Shown here piece by piece: positions 8,904 through 19,204 of a DNA stretch of 61,259 nt; position 1 is the first letter of the stretch, and each line of letters opens with the position of its first letter. The notes below the pieces were generated by a model that saw only the letters and a list, made by a program, of their open reading frames with translations, was not told the origin of the DNA and did not search any database. Source of the DNA: Desulfomonilaceae bacterium (GTDB lineage Bacteria > Desulfobacterota > Desulfomonilia > Desulfomonilales > Desulfomonilaceae); NCBI GenBank assembly GCA_031082285.1, contig JAVHLK010000018.1:1-61259 (forward strand). Reading direction: 5' to 3'. The position numbers and the translations under genes were made by a program.

Positions 8904-11501
8904 ATGGCGGAAATTATTGTTCCAAGAAGCTTCACAGGCCTGAAATTACATGTCAACCATCAGGAGTATACGGTTGAAGTGCCTCCCGATACGCCGCTGT
9001 TGTGGGTGATTCGGGAAAACCTTGGGTTGACGGGAACGAAATACGGGTGCGGTAAGTCGATTTGCGGCGCCTGTACGGTGCATGTGGAGGGAAAGGCCGT
9101 CCGTTCCTGCAACGTACCCGTTTCGGAAGTGGTGGGGAAGAAGATCGTCACCATCGAGGGACTCTCCCCCGGCGGGAACCACCCCGTGCAAAAGGCATGG
9201 ACCCTGGGGGATGTTCCGCAGTGCGGTTATTGCCATTCCGGGCAGATCATGAGCGCGGCGAGCCTGTTGGCTCGAAATCCCACGCCGACCGACGCGGAGA
9301 TCGATCGCACAATGTCGGGCATCATCTGCCGATGCGGCACGTACCAGCGAATACGCGAAGCGATCCACAGGGCATCACGACTCATCACCGGGCAAGAACC
9401 TACGGCCGGCATCGAGAGTGCGGATTGCGAGACATCCCCTGAAGGAAGCCCTCAACCCGTGTCGCACTTTGCCTTGAGCCCGTTCATTCGGATTGCAAAC
9501 GACGGAGCCATCACCATCATCGCAAACCATTCGGAGATGGGACAAGGCGTGTACACCAGCCTGCCCATGCTCGTGGCCGAAGAGCTGGAATGCGACTGGA
9601 CACGCGTTACCGTGGAGCCTGCGCCGGTCGATCCCGCATACAACCATGCCCTGTGGGGCCTTCAAGCCACCGGGGGAAGCACAAGCGTTCTGAGCGAGTG
9701 GGACCGGCTGCGTATGGCAGGAGCCGCGGTCAGAGAAATGCTCGTCGCGGCAGCCGCGGAAACCTGGAACGTGAACAAAGCAAGTTGTCGCGCTGAAAAG
9801 GGTCGAGTGATTCACGAGAGCGGAAAGAGTCTGACCTACGGGCAACTGGCGGAGAAAGCAGCCAACGGTCCGGTACCGAGAGAGGTCCGGCTCAAGGATC
9901 CTTCCGCGTTCACGGTTCTGGGAACACCCGTGCCACGGTTGGATACACGCGACAAGACTACCGGAGCTGCGCTCTTCGGCATCGACGTGAGCATTCCCGA
10001 TATGCACGTCGCGCTCGTGGCCCGCCCCCCCGTCTTCGGCGCTACTGTGAAACGCTTCACTTCCTCCAGGGCAAGAGCCGTCCACGGCGTGAAAGACGTG
10101 GTACAGGTTCCGTCCGGCGTCGCGGTCGTCGCAGAAGGTTATTGGCCCGCGAAACTTGGCCGGGACGCGCTCGAAATTACCTGGAACACCCCGGCTCACG
10201 TAAAGATTTCATCGGAAGAAATGATTCGACAGTATAAGGAACTCGCCGACAAAGACGGCGGCGGCGTACACACAACGGGCGAAGGTGCATCCGCGGTTGT
10301 CGGATCCGCCCGGCAACTCACTGCTGAATATGAGGTCCCGTACCTTGCTCATGCGGCCATGGAGCCCTTAAATTGCGTTGTCGATCTGCGTGCCGATTCC
10401 TGTGACATATGGGTGGGCACCCAATCCCAGTCCGCGGATCGTGCCGCGGCGGCTCACGTTGCAGGGCTGAGCCCCGACCAGGTTACGCTTCGCTCGATGT
10501 TTCTCGGGGGCGGCTTTGGGCGCCGTGCAAATCCTCGGTCCGATTTTGTCTCAGAAGCGGTACATGTAGCGAAGGCGGCACACGTTCCGGTAAAGGTCAT
10601 CTGGACCCGCGAGGACGACATGAAGGGCGGCTGGTACCGACCCATGTGGTTCGATCGTATCAGAGCGGGCCTGGACCTGAACGGTGACCTCATTGCATGG
10701 CACCACACAATCGTCGGGCAGTCCATCATGGCCGATACCCCGTTTGAGGGAGCGCTCGTAGTCGACGGAGTGGATCCAACCTCCATCGAAGGCGCCGCGG
10801 ACATACCGTATGAGATCCCCAACATCCTCGTAGACCTGCACAGCCCGCAAAACACGGTGCCCGTTCAATGGTGGCGGTCGGTCGGGCATTCTCATACCGC
10901 GTTCGTCGTAGAGAGTTTTCTGGACGAAGCCGCACACGCGGCGGGAGCGGATCCCTATGAGTATCGCCTCAAACTGCTTGCAAACCATCCGCGGCACGGA
11001 CGGGTCCTGGAAATGGCGGCATCACGGGCGGACTGGGGCTCCGGGCTTCCGCAAGGCCACGGTCGAGGCATGGCTTTGCACAAGTCCTATGGAAGCTTGA
11101 TTGCGCAGGTGGCCGAGGTGTCCGTGAATGAGGAGGGGAAAGTCCGGGTTCACAGAGTTGTCTGCGCGGTCGATTGCGGTTCCATAGTGAACCCGGACAC
11201 CATCGCGGCCCAGATGGAAGGCGGCATCGTCTTCGGATTGACTGCAGCACTGTACGGAGCCATAACCCTTGAGGATGGATGCGTCCAACAGGGCAATTTC
11301 GACGATTACCGTATGCTGAGCATCCGGGAGATGCCGAAAATCGAGGTTCACATAGTCCAAAGTAATGAACCGCCGGGCGGAGTCGGAGAGCCCGGGGTTC
11401 CACCCATCGCGCCCGCGGTCGCGAACGCAGTCTTCGCCGCGACGGGCACACGTGTAAGGCGCTTGCCCATACGACCGGGAAATCTGCGCGCTAGCGGCTG
11501 A
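8904..11501 (+). CDS. Fused [2Fe-2S] and molybdopterin subunits of an isoquinoline 1-oxidoreductase-like hydroxylase
   Basis: One 865-residue chain combining the two subunits normally made separately (IorA-IorB type, xanthine dehydrogenase family). Residues 1-160 hold the plant-type [2Fe-2S] cluster (C49, C54, C57, C69) and the second cluster (C107, C110, C142, C144). From about residue 190 comes the molybdopterin cytidine dinucleotide domain: [37 protein letters not shown], and [17 protein letters not shown] with the catalytic glutamate near the C-terminus. No FAD subunit is encoded beside it, so electrons probably pass to a cytochrome or another acceptor. No twin-arginine signal is visible between or before the domains, so it seems cytoplasmic unless the start is wrong. 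Substrate is unknown: N-heterocycles or aldehydes are possible. Confidence 0.9.
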   Translation: MAEIIVPRSFTGLKLHVNHQEYTVEVPPDTPLLWVIRENLGLTGTKYGCGKSICGACTVHVEGKAVRSCNVPVSEVVGKKIVTIEGLSPGGNHPVQKAWTLGDVPQCGYCHSGQIMSAASLLARNPTPTDAEIDRTMSGIICRCGTYQRIREAIHRASRLITGQEPTAGIESADCETSPEGSPQPVSHFALSPFIRIANDGAITIIANHSEMGQGVYTSLPMLVAEELECDWTRVTVEPAPVDPAYNHALWGLQATGGSTSVLSEWDRLRMAGAAVREMLVAAAAETWNVNKASCRAEKGRVIHESGKSLTYGQLAEKAANGPVPREVRLKDPSAFTVLGTPVPRLDTRDKTTGAALFGIDVSIPDMHVALVARPPVFGATVKRFTSSRARAVHGVKDVVQVPSGVAVVAEGYWPAKLGRDALEITWNTPAHVKISSEEMIRQYKELADKDGGGVHTTGEGASAVVGSARQLTAEYEVPYLAHAAMEPLNCVVDLRADSCDIWVGTQSQSADRAAAAHVAGLSPDQVTLRSMFLGGGFGRRANPRSDFVSEAVHVAKAAHVPVKVIWTREDDMKGGWYRPMWFDRIRAGLDLNGDLIAWHHTIVGQSIMADTPFEGALVVDGVDPTSIEGAADIPYEIPNILVDLHSPQNTVPVQWWRSVGHSHTAFVVESFLDEAAHAAGADPYEYRLKLLANHPRHGRVLEMAASRADWGSGLPQGHGRGMALHKSYGSLIAQVAEVSVNEEGKVRVHRVVCAVDCGSIVNPDTIAAQMEGGIVFGLTAALYGAITLEDGCVQQGNFDDYRMLSIREMPKIEVHIVQSNEPPGGVGEPGVPPIAPAVANAVFAATGTRVRRLPIRPGNLRASG

Positions 11502-11544
11502 TTTGTTTAGCGAATACACTCCGGAAGGAACACTTCGGGAACCT

Positions 11545-11714
11545 GCCGGCACCGTGCTCATGCCCTGAAAGAGCATACTATGAATAGTCCCGCGGGACTA
11601 CTCACGGTGAGCCCCTGCGGGCCACTGATTGGTCAGGTCAGTATGTCCAATCGGTCGGCCTATTGTCAGCTGATTCGCACGGCGCGGGCAAAAGGAAATG
11701 GCACATGCTCAGGG
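11545..11714 (+). repeat. Short copy of a dispersed hairpin-bearing repeat
   Basis: This stretch matches both ends of the element at 54067-54382 in opposite orientation. The left end (GCCGGCACCGTGC, then GCCCTGAAAGAGCATAC) and the right end (CACGGTGAGCCCCTGCGGG, CGGTCGGCCTATTGTCAG, ACATGCTCAGGG) are nearly identical; the internal modules of the long copy are absent. It contains a perfect 16-base palindrome TAGTCCCGCGGGACTA (11585-11600). Confidence 0.85.
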
Positions 11715-11948
11715 TACCGAGCTGGGCAGGCGACCGTTTGCAAATATGCGTGTCCGGATTTCAGCCACGGTAGGTATGGTGAGGTGTCTTGGAGTATATG
11801 CCCGGTCCTGCACGCGACTTCCGTTCACCGACGAACACGGAAGGCCGTCTCCTCATGCCTCGTCGCCCTCCCCGCTCCCGAGTTTTTAGGTTTGCTGGAA
11901 AACACCGACCGTGCATCTCGATGAGACACGTTCGTTGCGCCATGCGGC

Positions 11949-11969
11949 GGGGCGGCCTCACGCCGCCCC
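11949..11969. repeat. GC-rich hairpin
   Basis: GGGGCGGC (11949-11956) and GCCGCCCC (11962-11969) form a perfect 8-base stem with a five-base loop. It lies inside the gene-free region and probably belongs to an interspersed repeat; no T-run follows. Confidence 0.55.
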
Positions 11970-12139
11970 AGCATACCGCACGGGCTTACACCGACCTCCT
12001 GCGTCGTGCGCGATCCGGATGAGAGGAGGCTATCGGACCCAGACCTCCGCAGGGGGCGACGGCTATCGTGGAGATCACCGCGCTTTGGGGAAAGATACGG
12101 CACCTCAGGTACGCGGCATGGGGTGACATCGGCAGACCT

Positions 12140-12178
12140 CGCCCCAGCCCTCCCAAACGAGGGGAAAGAGCTGGGGCG
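12140..12178. repeat. Hairpin of the 'CGCCCCAGC' type
   Basis: CGCCCCAGC (12140-12148) pairs with GCTGGGGCG (12170-12178), with a second inner stem of CCCTC/GAGGG. The sequence resembles short interspersed palindromes found between genes in many GC-rich bacteria. Confidence 0.55.
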
Positions 12179-12739
12179 GGGGCTTCCGCGGACGAGCGAT
12201 CGAAAGCATCGAATCCAGTGTTCCGGCACTTTGACGGTGCGTCAGGAGCATTGTGCTCGGTACACGCGACTTTGCCTCGGTCCCGGACTCCGGCAAGTGG
12301 ATGAAGGGCCTTTCCGAATCCGGCCGGATTCAACCCTGCTGATTCTCTGCCCCGGTGACGTCCGCGCCGAGATCGGGTGTTCAGGGCTCATCCGCCGAAA
12401 AAACAATCCACCACGGACAGCCGCGGTCCACACCAACCGGTGCCGACATACCGACTGCCTTGCTTCATGGCCATGAGTTCCAGAAAGCGTCTCAAAACCC
12501 CCACAGAAGCCACGATCGTGGCATGGGCAACGAGTATAGGAGGCAATAATACCACGGTCAACGGCGCATCCCCGAGTTTTGAGACATTTTCCGAAACCTA
12601 GGGCCATTTCGTTGAACAAAGCTAACGCTCACAGCCCACCGGCGTTTTCCCTCATGCACCTCCTCGTGGTCGTGTCCCTTGGGGACGTGCACGCATCATC
12701 CACTCACATGGAACGCGTGCGCCGGCCGCAGTCTGTTTC

Positions 12740-13357
12740 CTATCTGCCATCATCACTTTGACGCACCATGACGTGGGTGGATTTCAGCATGGCGCTCCGC
12801 AAAATGTCGTTCAGCACGTCTTCCACCTTTTCGATTCGGCCCGAGTGAGACTTCACTACCTCCGGAGCCTTCCCGCCGTTATTCCTCAGCGTTATGAGCA
12901 TGGGGGCTCTCAGATTCTTCGGGACCGCACGATCCAGAGCGAATCCTGCATCCGCGAACAGAGGAAACGGTACTTGATATTCGTCCCGATAATGTTCAAC
13001 CTCGGCATCCGTATTCCCGGGAGCTACGCCGACGATTTTGGTGCGTCCCTTCAGCAGCACGTTGTCCTCAATGAGTTCGTAGACCAGGTTCAAGTATGCA
13101 GCATCTTCCTGACAGATCGTGCAATAGTAATTGAACACTGCGACGATGAGATAGTCGGCCTTGATGCCGCCCAATGACAGCTTCGCCTCCGGTCCGATCC
13201 CCAAGTATTCACGTTGGCCGTCCGTCCCGACAAATCGAAATTCCAGATCCGACAAAGCCGAAGGGTTCACCACGGGGGATTCTCCCATCACGTACGCCCC
13301 CCACGGCATGCCGAAGCAGACAATCAATAAGCTCGTAACCGCTAATCGCCTTATCAT
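12740..13357 (-). CDS. Exported thioredoxin-like (redoxin/TlpA-type) protein
   Basis: A 205-residue protein with a signal peptide (residues 1-24, basic MIRR then hydrophobic) followed by a thioredoxin fold. The active-site motif is YYCTICQED (CxxC) near residue 80, in the position of the resolving pair of TlpA/AhpC-TSA proteins, after IVAVFNYY. A cis-proline-like segment RAPMLITL appears near residue 155. This suggests a periplasmic thiol-disulfide role. The ATG at 13357 is preceded by GAGGAGG; the frame is open 12 codons further. It has no obvious operon partner and is flanked by gene-poor stretches, so the target protein is unknown. Confidence 0.8.
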   Translation of the reverse strand: MIRRLAVTSLLIVCFGMPWGAYVMGESPVVNPSALSDLEFRFVGTDGQREYLGIGPEAKLSLGGIKADYLIVAVFNYYCTICQEDAAYLNLVYELIEDNVLLKGRTKIVGVAPGNTDAEVEHYRDEYQVPFPLFADAGFALDRAVPKNLRAPMLITLRNNGGKAPEVVKSHSGRIEKVEDVLNDILRSAMLKSTHVMVRQSDDGR

Positions 13358-14069
13358 CAGGCGTTCCTCCTCTTCCTTGATCGAGAGTCCCACGGATGCC
13401 GCCGGGCGTTTAGTAGTCTCCGAATTGCCTTAGCGGTATTTGGCGGGGCATCCGACCCGCTGCGACCGGCTCTGTTCCCGGGGTCCATTTGCCGGCTTAG
13501 CCCAATGCCTTCAGGCCGTTGCCCTTGCCCCTTGACGAATGGCCGGGGCAACTATGGAAACCGGACCGACCGCGACACCTCTGCCCCAAGAAAGAGCAAT
13601 CTTAGTGCCAACTTGATCGGTTTGGTCCAACAGACTGAGGTGTGTCGTTATATCAAAGTGTTACGTGGTCTCAAATGGGATGTCCTGATTGTGCTACACG
13701 TGTCTCATTTCGTGGCGTGCCGCATGGATGGTACATCAATTCATCCGTATCGTGTGATTTCAACATGTTACGACTTCTGTCATTGTATCAGAACAGAGCA
13801 ACATTCCGTCTTTTTGTCACGTCACTGAGATGATACATCACATTAGGGCGCGCTCGTTCGGATATTCCGCATCCGGACGCGCATCGCTGAGCGAGATCCT
13901 TTCGGTTCCTTGGGAGGCGCTTCCTTACTGCGTTCTTCGTGGCTTCTTGAAATTTCTTGACCGCTTCACGACAACGGACCGTGAAGAAGAAGCCCGAGAA
14001 CCGTGAGGGTCTCGGGCTTTTCCCATTCCGGGCGTTTTTTCAGCCGCCCTGTCCGACTTCGGCCGTGGT
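13358..14069. other. Intergenic, partly AT-rich stretch
   Basis: About 700 bases upstream of the redoxin gene and downstream of the sigma-54 activator. Roughly 13600-13850 is noticeably richer in A and T than the surroundings. No open frame has protein-like features. A terminator hairpin lies at 13990-14019. Confidence 0.5.
13990..14021. terminator. Intrinsic terminator after the sigma-54 activator gene
   Basis: AAGCCCGAGA (13990-13999) and TCTCGGGCTT (14010-14019) form a perfect 10-base stem around a 10-base loop, with TTTT on the plus strand and a CTTCTTCTTC tract on the minus strand. It lies 50 bases past the stop of the minus-strand activator gene and may work in both directions. Confidence 0.7.
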
Positions 14070-17000
14070 TCAGTTTGCAGCGATCGAATTGCCATCGAGC
14101 CCGTGAGACTTCATATGCCGGTACAAGGACTGACGTGATATCCCCAGGAGCACGGCTGCGTCCTTTCTGCTCCCTTCGGCCCGTCGTAACGCCTCCCGGC
14201 ACACGTTTGCCGTGACTTCGTCGAGCAGGTCCGACAGGCCTTGTGATTCCGGAAATGGGACCTTGAGAGACCATTCATTGGAGGCCACATCGGCAGAGGG
14301 CAGTGTAAGATCCAATTTGCCGCCCCCGGACAGCATGACCGCTCGTTCGAGTACGTTACGAAGTTCTCTGAGGTTTCCGCGCCATGGATACGACATGAGC
14401 TTGTTGATATTCTGCTGGTCGAGAGTGGGTACTTGGCTCAGTTGCATCTCGGTCGCGAGGCTGAGAAGGATTTCTTCCACAATTATGGGAATGTCGTCCA
14501 GTCTCTCCCGCAACGGCGGTACACGCACCGTATAGACATTGAGCCGATAGTAGAGCGGTTCCATGAATCGTCCCTCGGCCACTTCCAACTCCAGATCCCG
14601 ATGAGTGGCCGCGATGAGGCGCGCGTTGACGCGCATGTCCTTCTCGCCGCCCACCCTTGTAAAAGAGCGCGTGTCGAGAAAGGTGAGCAACTTGGATTGG
14701 ATCGTCAGGGGAAGTTCTCCGATTTCGTTGAGCAACAAGGTGCCGCCCTCGGCCAGTTCCAACAGGCCTTTTTTCTTCGTGACCGCTCCCGTAAACGCTC
14801 CCCGCTCGTGCCCGAAGAGCTCGGATTCGGCCAACTCGCGAGAAATGGCGGCACAGTTCACGGAGAAGAAGGGAGCATCGGAACGCTTAGATTTCGAGTG
14901 AATCCACCGAGCCAAGTAGTCCTTTCCGGTTCCGCTGTCGCCCAGGAGCAGGACGATCCCATCGCTCTGTGCCGCATGGCGGGCCTGTTCCAGGGTGGTG
15001 AGCATGGCCTCGGAACGGTACGGCTGCTCGGTAAAGTGAGCGGTCTGAACCGCGCCCTTCCTATCGGTGACGTTGCGAGAGAACTTGCACACGCCCACCA
15101 CTGCGCCCGAGCTGTTCCTGAGGGGGGTCCGAATATCGTGAAATGTCAAGTACATGCCCCGAACCGGCCGCGTGTGCTCGTCGTCGATCGTTTCACCGCC
15201 GAGCACTCGCAGATCCCCTTCCCTGATGTGACTTGCCGCCTCCTGGCCAAAGAAATCTTCCGCCCGTTTCCCGATGATTTCCGATGCCGGAAGTCCCAGT
15301 AGGGTTTCCACCGCGGGATTCACATGCGTATAGCTCAGTTCGAGATCTTTCAGGAATATACAGTCCGGAGCGACCTCGAAAATGGTGCGAAACCGTTCCT
15401 CACTGGTTCGCAGGGCTTCCTCAGTTTCTTTGCGCTGCGTGATGTCACGGCCCAGGGACAGCACCGCTGTTTCTCCCTTGTAACTGGTGGGAACCGCGAT
15501 GGATTCCAGGTACCCCAGCGTGTCGTCCTCACGTACGAATTGAACTTCCCTAAAGTCCGAAGATAGGCCAAAGCTCTCAGCCTGGGCAATTCGCTGGGCC
15601 TCGCTTTCTCGAAAATCGGGATGAACGAAGTCGAGGAAGGACATTCCCGTAAGCATCTCGGCCAGATCCACCCCAAGGAACTCCGCGGCGGCATTGTTGC
15701 CGAAAAGGATTCTGCCTCCCCTGTGCACGAGCATGGGATCCGGCGAGATGTCGAAAAGGTCCCGATAGCGCCTTTGACTTTCGAGGAGAGCTTCCTGCGC
15801 CCGTTTTCTGTCGGTTATGTCCTGGACAATGCCTTCGGTGGAGAGCAAGTCACCGATTTCGTTGCGGGTGGGACGCGCATGCAACGCCGTCCAAATAGAC
15901 TCGCCGTTCTTTCGGTAGATCTCGATCTCGAACCCGTGAACGACCTGTCCCGCCTGCATCCTGTGAATAAACTCCTCCAGCCGACGCTGGTCCACATAGA
16001 TCTTGTCGCCCAACTTCTTGCTTGCGCGCAGAAGTTCCTCCGGGGAGTCGTAGCCGAGAATTATCGCCGACGCAGGGTTCGCGTTCACCAAGCGCCCTCG
16101 TGCATCAGTCTGAAAGATGCCTTCCACCGCCTGTTCAAATATTCCTCGGTACTTCTCTTCACTAAGCCGCAACGCCTCTTCGGCCCGTTTTCGTACCGTA
16201 ATGTCCCGGAATATGCCGATGGTGTACCACACGCCTTTCATGTTCACCACGGAAGCGGAGAGTTCGATGGGGAACAGGCTGCCGTCGGCCTTGGTTGCGG
16301 TAAGCTCTGCCGTGTCGTTCAAGGTGGGCTCGCGGCTGGAACCGTTTCCCGAACCCTGATTGTAGTCCGGATCTCCTTGGGTTCCGTGGGATCCGTTGGC
16401 AAGTTCGCGACCCTTGCGGTAAAGGAAGTCCGCTGCCGCGCTTCCCAGAACGGCACGAATACTTTCGCCTCGTGGATCCTGCTCCAGTTCCAGAATATCA
16501 AGCGCAGAGGCATTCGCGCGGCTGACCCTCCCGTCCGGGTCCATCACGAGCAGTCCGTCGGCGAGGTTTTCCACGATGGCCGAGACGAACCCAAGGGTGT
16601 CCTGCAACTCATGCGTGGCATCCGCCACCTTGCGTTCCAAAGTCGACATCTGCGTCTCGATCTCGGCAGCCATGTTGTTCATCGTCTTGGCGAGAACTCC
16701 GATTTCGTCTCTTGATTTGATGTCGACGGACGCAGAGAATTCCTTGTTGGCGACCTTTTCGGCATAATTGGTAAGTTCGATGAGGGGCCGAGATATTTTG
16801 TTGGTAAGAACCCACGCAATGGCCACGGTGACAAGGAAAATGCCGAAGGTCGACACATGGAGTTTTACAATGGTCTTCCAGATGTAGTTGCGGACTTCCG
16901 CCAAATTCATCCCAACATGCACGTATCCGGCCACCCCGGAGAGGATGGGTGAAGAGATGTCCAGAACCGACCCGTGATCCTTCAAGGAGACATTGGTGGT

Positions 17001-17363
17001 GATGACCGCCTCCCTGTTTTCTCTGGGCCTTTCCACCTCTTTGAGCAGCTCGTAGGGTACGTTGGGGGCAAAGGTGTGGCTCAGGATTTCCCCGTTCTTT
17101 TGCACAACGAGGACGTAGACCAGCCCCTCGATCTCGCTGTACTGATCCACGATGGACTGGATCGTCGACGCGTCACGGTTGAGAATAATTTCCAGGCTTG
17201 AATGAGCGATATTGTTGGCGATCGTGATCGCCTTACTCTTGTACTCGTCAATTATCCTGTTGTAGAGTATCCAGCCCGCGTACGCGGACGTGATGGTAGC
17301 GATCACTCCGAACAACAGTACGATCATTATGAGCGTTTTCTTGAACAACTTGGACATCTTCAC
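14070..17363 (-). CDS. Membrane-bound PAS sensor with sigma-54 activator (AAA+) and Fis-type DNA-binding domain
   Basis: A 1097-residue one-protein sensor-regulator. In order: TM helix 9-31, an extracytoplasmic domain (about 35-165), TM helix 170-188, HAMP (about 185-240), four PAS domains (about 252-395, 400-520, 525-645, 652-770), a sigma-54 interaction AAA+ domain (785-1010) and a Fis-type HTH (1050-1090). Walker A is GDSGTGK (808-814) and the sigma-54 loop GAFTGA is intact (855-860). The Walker B motif reads [13 protein letters not shown]: the usual Asp is Asn (N879). It has no histidine kinase or receiver, so it should sense and activate transcription directly from the membrane. It overlaps the upstream binding-protein gene by 4 bases (GTG at 17363; ATG at 17357 is an alternative start), so the two are co-translated and probably act together. 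Confidence 0.92.
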   Translation of the reverse strand: MKMSKLFKKTLIMIVLLFGVIATITSAYAGWILYNRIIDEYKSKAITIANNIAHSSLEIILNRDASTIQSIVDQYSEIEGLVYVLVVQKNGEILSHTFAPNVPYELLKEVERPRENREAVITTNVSLKDHGSVLDISSPILSGVAGYVHVGMNLAEVRNYIWKTIVKLHVSTFGIFLVTVAIAWVLTNKISRPLIELTNYAEKVANKEFSASVDIKSRDEIGVLAKTMNNMAAEIETQMSTLERKVADATHELQDTLGFVSAIVENLADGLLVMDPDGRVSRANASALDILELEQDPRGESIRAVLGSAAADFLYRKGRELANGSHGTQGDPDYNQGSGNGSSREPTLNDTAELTATKADGSLFPIELSASVVNMKGVWYTIGIFRDITVRKRAEEALRLSEEKYRGIFEQAVEGIFQTDARGRLVNANPASAIILGYDSPEELLRASKKLGDKIYVDQRRLEEFIHRMQAGQVVHGFEIEIYRKNGESIWTALHARPTRNEIGDLLSTEGIVQDITDRKRAQEALLESQRRYRDLFDISPDPMLVHRGGRILFGNNAAAEFLGVDLAEMLTGMSFLDFVHPDFRESEAQRIAQAESFGLSSDFREVQFVREDDTLGYLESIAVPTSYKGETAVLSLGRDITQRKETEEALRTSEERFRTIFEVAPDCIFLKDLELSYTHVNPAVETLLGLPASEIIGKRAEDFFGQEAASHIREGDLRVLGGETIDDEHTRPVRGMYLTFHDIRTPLRNSSGAVVGVCKFSRNVTDRKGAVQTAHFTEQPYRSEAMLTTLEQARHAAQSDGIVLLLGDSGTGKDYLARWIHSKSKRSDAPFFSVNCAAISRELAESELFGHERGAFTGAVTKKKGLLELAEGGTLLLNEIGELPLTIQSKLLTFLDTRSFTRVGGEKDMRVNARLIAATHRDLELEVAEGRFMEPLYYRLNVYTVRVPPLRERLDDIPIIVEEILLSLATEMQLSQVPTLDQQNINKLMSYPWRGNLRELRNVLERAVMLSGGGKLDLTLPSADVASNEWSLKVPFPESQGLSDLLDEVTANVCREALRRAEGSRKDAAVLLGISRQSLYRHMKSHGLDGNSIAAN

Positions 17364-18619
17364 TCCTGCCTTTTCTCACGTTCCCCAACGGGCACGAACT
17401 TACCTTCCTCAACCGTTGTAAGAAACACCTCGTCAAGACCCTGATGCCTGGTAGGACCGAAGTTTACCGGAACAGAGATCCCCAGATCGTAATCCCCAAT
17501 GCTTTCCACCACCGCTTTGATTCTCTTGGGATGAAAATCGGGTCCCATTCTCTGAAGGATCTCCACGAGGACTTTCGCGTTGAGAAATCCCTCCAGGCTC
17601 ACCGGGCTATACTTGTGCGGCTCGTAATCCTGCTTTATCAGGCTCTTGGGAGGCATCACCTCGTACCGGACGATCAGATCCCGGTACTCAGCGACCGCGG
17701 GCAGGTCGGTATGCTCATGACTGGGGACCACCTGAGAGTTGATCAGGTTCTGCGTGTAGTCCCTCCCAGTCTCTTGACCGGTTCTCAGCAACAGCTTGAG
17801 CATATTCTCACTGTCCACGAACGAGACATTGGCGATGGGTATGTTTAAGCCGGAATCTCTCGAATCTCGAATGAACGCCGCGCACGCCGCGTACGCGCCG
17901 ATGGAGATAATGGAGTCGGGGCTTGACGCCCTGATTGCCTTCACTTGCGGCTCCATGCTCGCGCCGTAGGTCGTACCTCGATAGTACGTGGCCTCACCGA
18001 CCGGCCTCAACCCTTTTCGCGCGAGACTCTTGTGCACCGCCTCCCACCCGCTGCGCCCGTACGCGTCGATCTGATAGAAAACGGCTATGCGCGATCGCCC
18101 CTTAGAGAGCAGATAGTCTACAAGGCCTTGGATCTCCTGGCTGTAGGAAGCTCTCAGGTTGAACACGTACTCCGCGTACGGACCTTCTCTCTGTGGCTGC
18201 GCACCTGAGAAGGGGAAAAAGAGAAAGAGTTCACGACGAGCCCCGTATATCTTGAGCAGCGGCAGCATCCGAGTTACGGTCGGGGTGCCCACGTAATTGA
18301 ACAGCATCAGAACATCGTCGTCCTCCACGAGTCTGATGGTGTTCCGAATGGTCGGAATCGGGTTGTACCCGTCGTCATAGGCAACGATTTCGATTCTGCG
18401 ACCGAACACTCCGCCGTTCTCATTCACGTGTGTGAGATAGGCCATGCTCCCACGATACAGCTCAATTCCCAGTCCGCGCGTCGGACCGGTGAACGCTGCA
18501 GACATTCCGACGCGAATCTCCTTGCCGTGACAGACCGTACCGGATCCGATCGCGACAAGGGCCGCAGTTGTCCCCATGAAGACGACGAAAATCCGTCTAA
18601 GAAAACGTCCGGTGATCAC
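17360..18619 (-). CDS. Periplasmic branched-chain-amino-acid-type binding protein
   Basis: A 419-residue type I periplasmic binding protein (Peripla_BP_6, LivJ family). After a signal peptide (about residues 1-31) comes the mature start EIRVGMSAAFTGPTRGLG, the family hallmark, then NENGGVFGRRIEIVAYDDGY and a second lobe including AYGRSGWEAV. The start is taken as GTG at 18619, 8 bases after GGGAGGGA; the frame is open upstream to 18727 but without a good ribosome site. No permease or ATPase genes follow; instead it overlaps a membrane PAS/sigma-54 activator by 4 bases. I infer that it delivers a ligand signal to that regulator's outer domain rather than feeding a transporter. The ligand is not predictable. 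Confidence 0.88.
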   Translation of the reverse strand: MITGRFLRRIFVVFMGTTAALVAIGSGTVCHGKEIRVGMSAAFTGPTRGLGIELYRGSMAYLTHVNENGGVFGRRIEIVAYDDGYNPIPTIRNTIRLVEDDDVLMLFNYVGTPTVTRMLPLLKIYGARRELFLFFPFSGAQPQREGPYAEYVFNLRASYSQEIQGLVDYLLSKGRSRIAVFYQIDAYGRSGWEAVHKSLARKGLRPVGEATYYRGTTYGASMEPQVKAIRASSPDSIISIGAYAACAAFIRDSRDSGLNIPIANVSFVDSENMLKLLLRTGQETGRDYTQNLINSQVVPSHEHTDLPAVAEYRDLIVRYEVMPPKSLIKQDYEPHKYSPVSLEGFLNAKVLVEILQRMGPDFHPKRIKAVVESIGDYDLGISVPVNFGPTRHQGLDEVFLTTVEEGKFVPVGEREKRQE

Positions 18620-19204
18620 GCTCCCTCCCGCAGAAGTATTGGCTCTCGACACACATAGATCGTGTGAGCCGTATACAAAGACGTTCCGTGTCGCGAGGAT
18701 ACGACGACAGGGCGCTTCCGGCGTCATACGCGAAGTTGCGGTTCATCGCCGTCCCCCGTATGATCCTCAGTCCGAGGGACATCCCGTGAAGAGATCCGGG
18801 TGAAACAATTTTGCTGATGCGGTCCAACGCTCGTATGCAGACACTGGGGCATGAGTTCGTTCCTTATCCTCGCTATTCGACTGAAACATGTCCGTTTTTG
18901 AGACAGGCACTGTTCCCATACGTGTACTGTAGGTGTCTCTTATTCTACACCCGAACGCCGAGGGGTGTAAAGAAAAGCTTGGAAACTACGTCGAATTTTT
19001 CGGATATTGTGGGTTCGCGGAGACCCGGAGGCGAAGTGCCGGCCGGCCGTTTCCCGGGACGGTCATGTACCCGATCCGGACTTGACCGTCACGGTCCCGA
19101 ACATCGCGCACCTGTACCTGAACCGACACGAAGACTGCACGCGGTTGACGGATTCCTCAATCTCCGCCCATCACCTGGGAGATCTCCGGATTCCTTTCTT
19201 TTTC
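18620..19204. other. Intergenic region upstream of the binding-protein/activator operon
   Basis: 585 bases with no convincing gene. It should contain the operon promoter on the minus strand; I found no clean sigma-54 -24/-12 element. A near-perfect inverted repeat lies at 18946-18969. Confidence 0.5.
18946..18969. promoter_or_regulatory. Inverted repeat, possible regulator site
   Basis: TACACCC (18946-18952) and GGGTGTA (18963-18969) are a perfect 7-base inverted repeat with a 10-base spacer, roughly 330 bases upstream of the binding-protein start. Distance and form fit an enhancer-type site for a sigma-54 activator, but this is inference only. Confidence 0.35.

Larger units (their letters stand above)
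11502..12739. other. 1.2-kb gene-free, repeat-bearing region
   Basis: No open frame here has recognisable motifs, a good start or homologous look. The region holds a repeat element (11545-11714) shared with 54067-54382, and two strong hairpins (11949-11969 and 12140-12178). It looks like accumulated interspersed repeats between two unrelated transcription units. Confidence 0.6.

Noticed and set aside
15621-16715. Long open frame opposite the sigma-54 activator
   Set aside because: Antisense to conserved PAS domains with no recognisable product.
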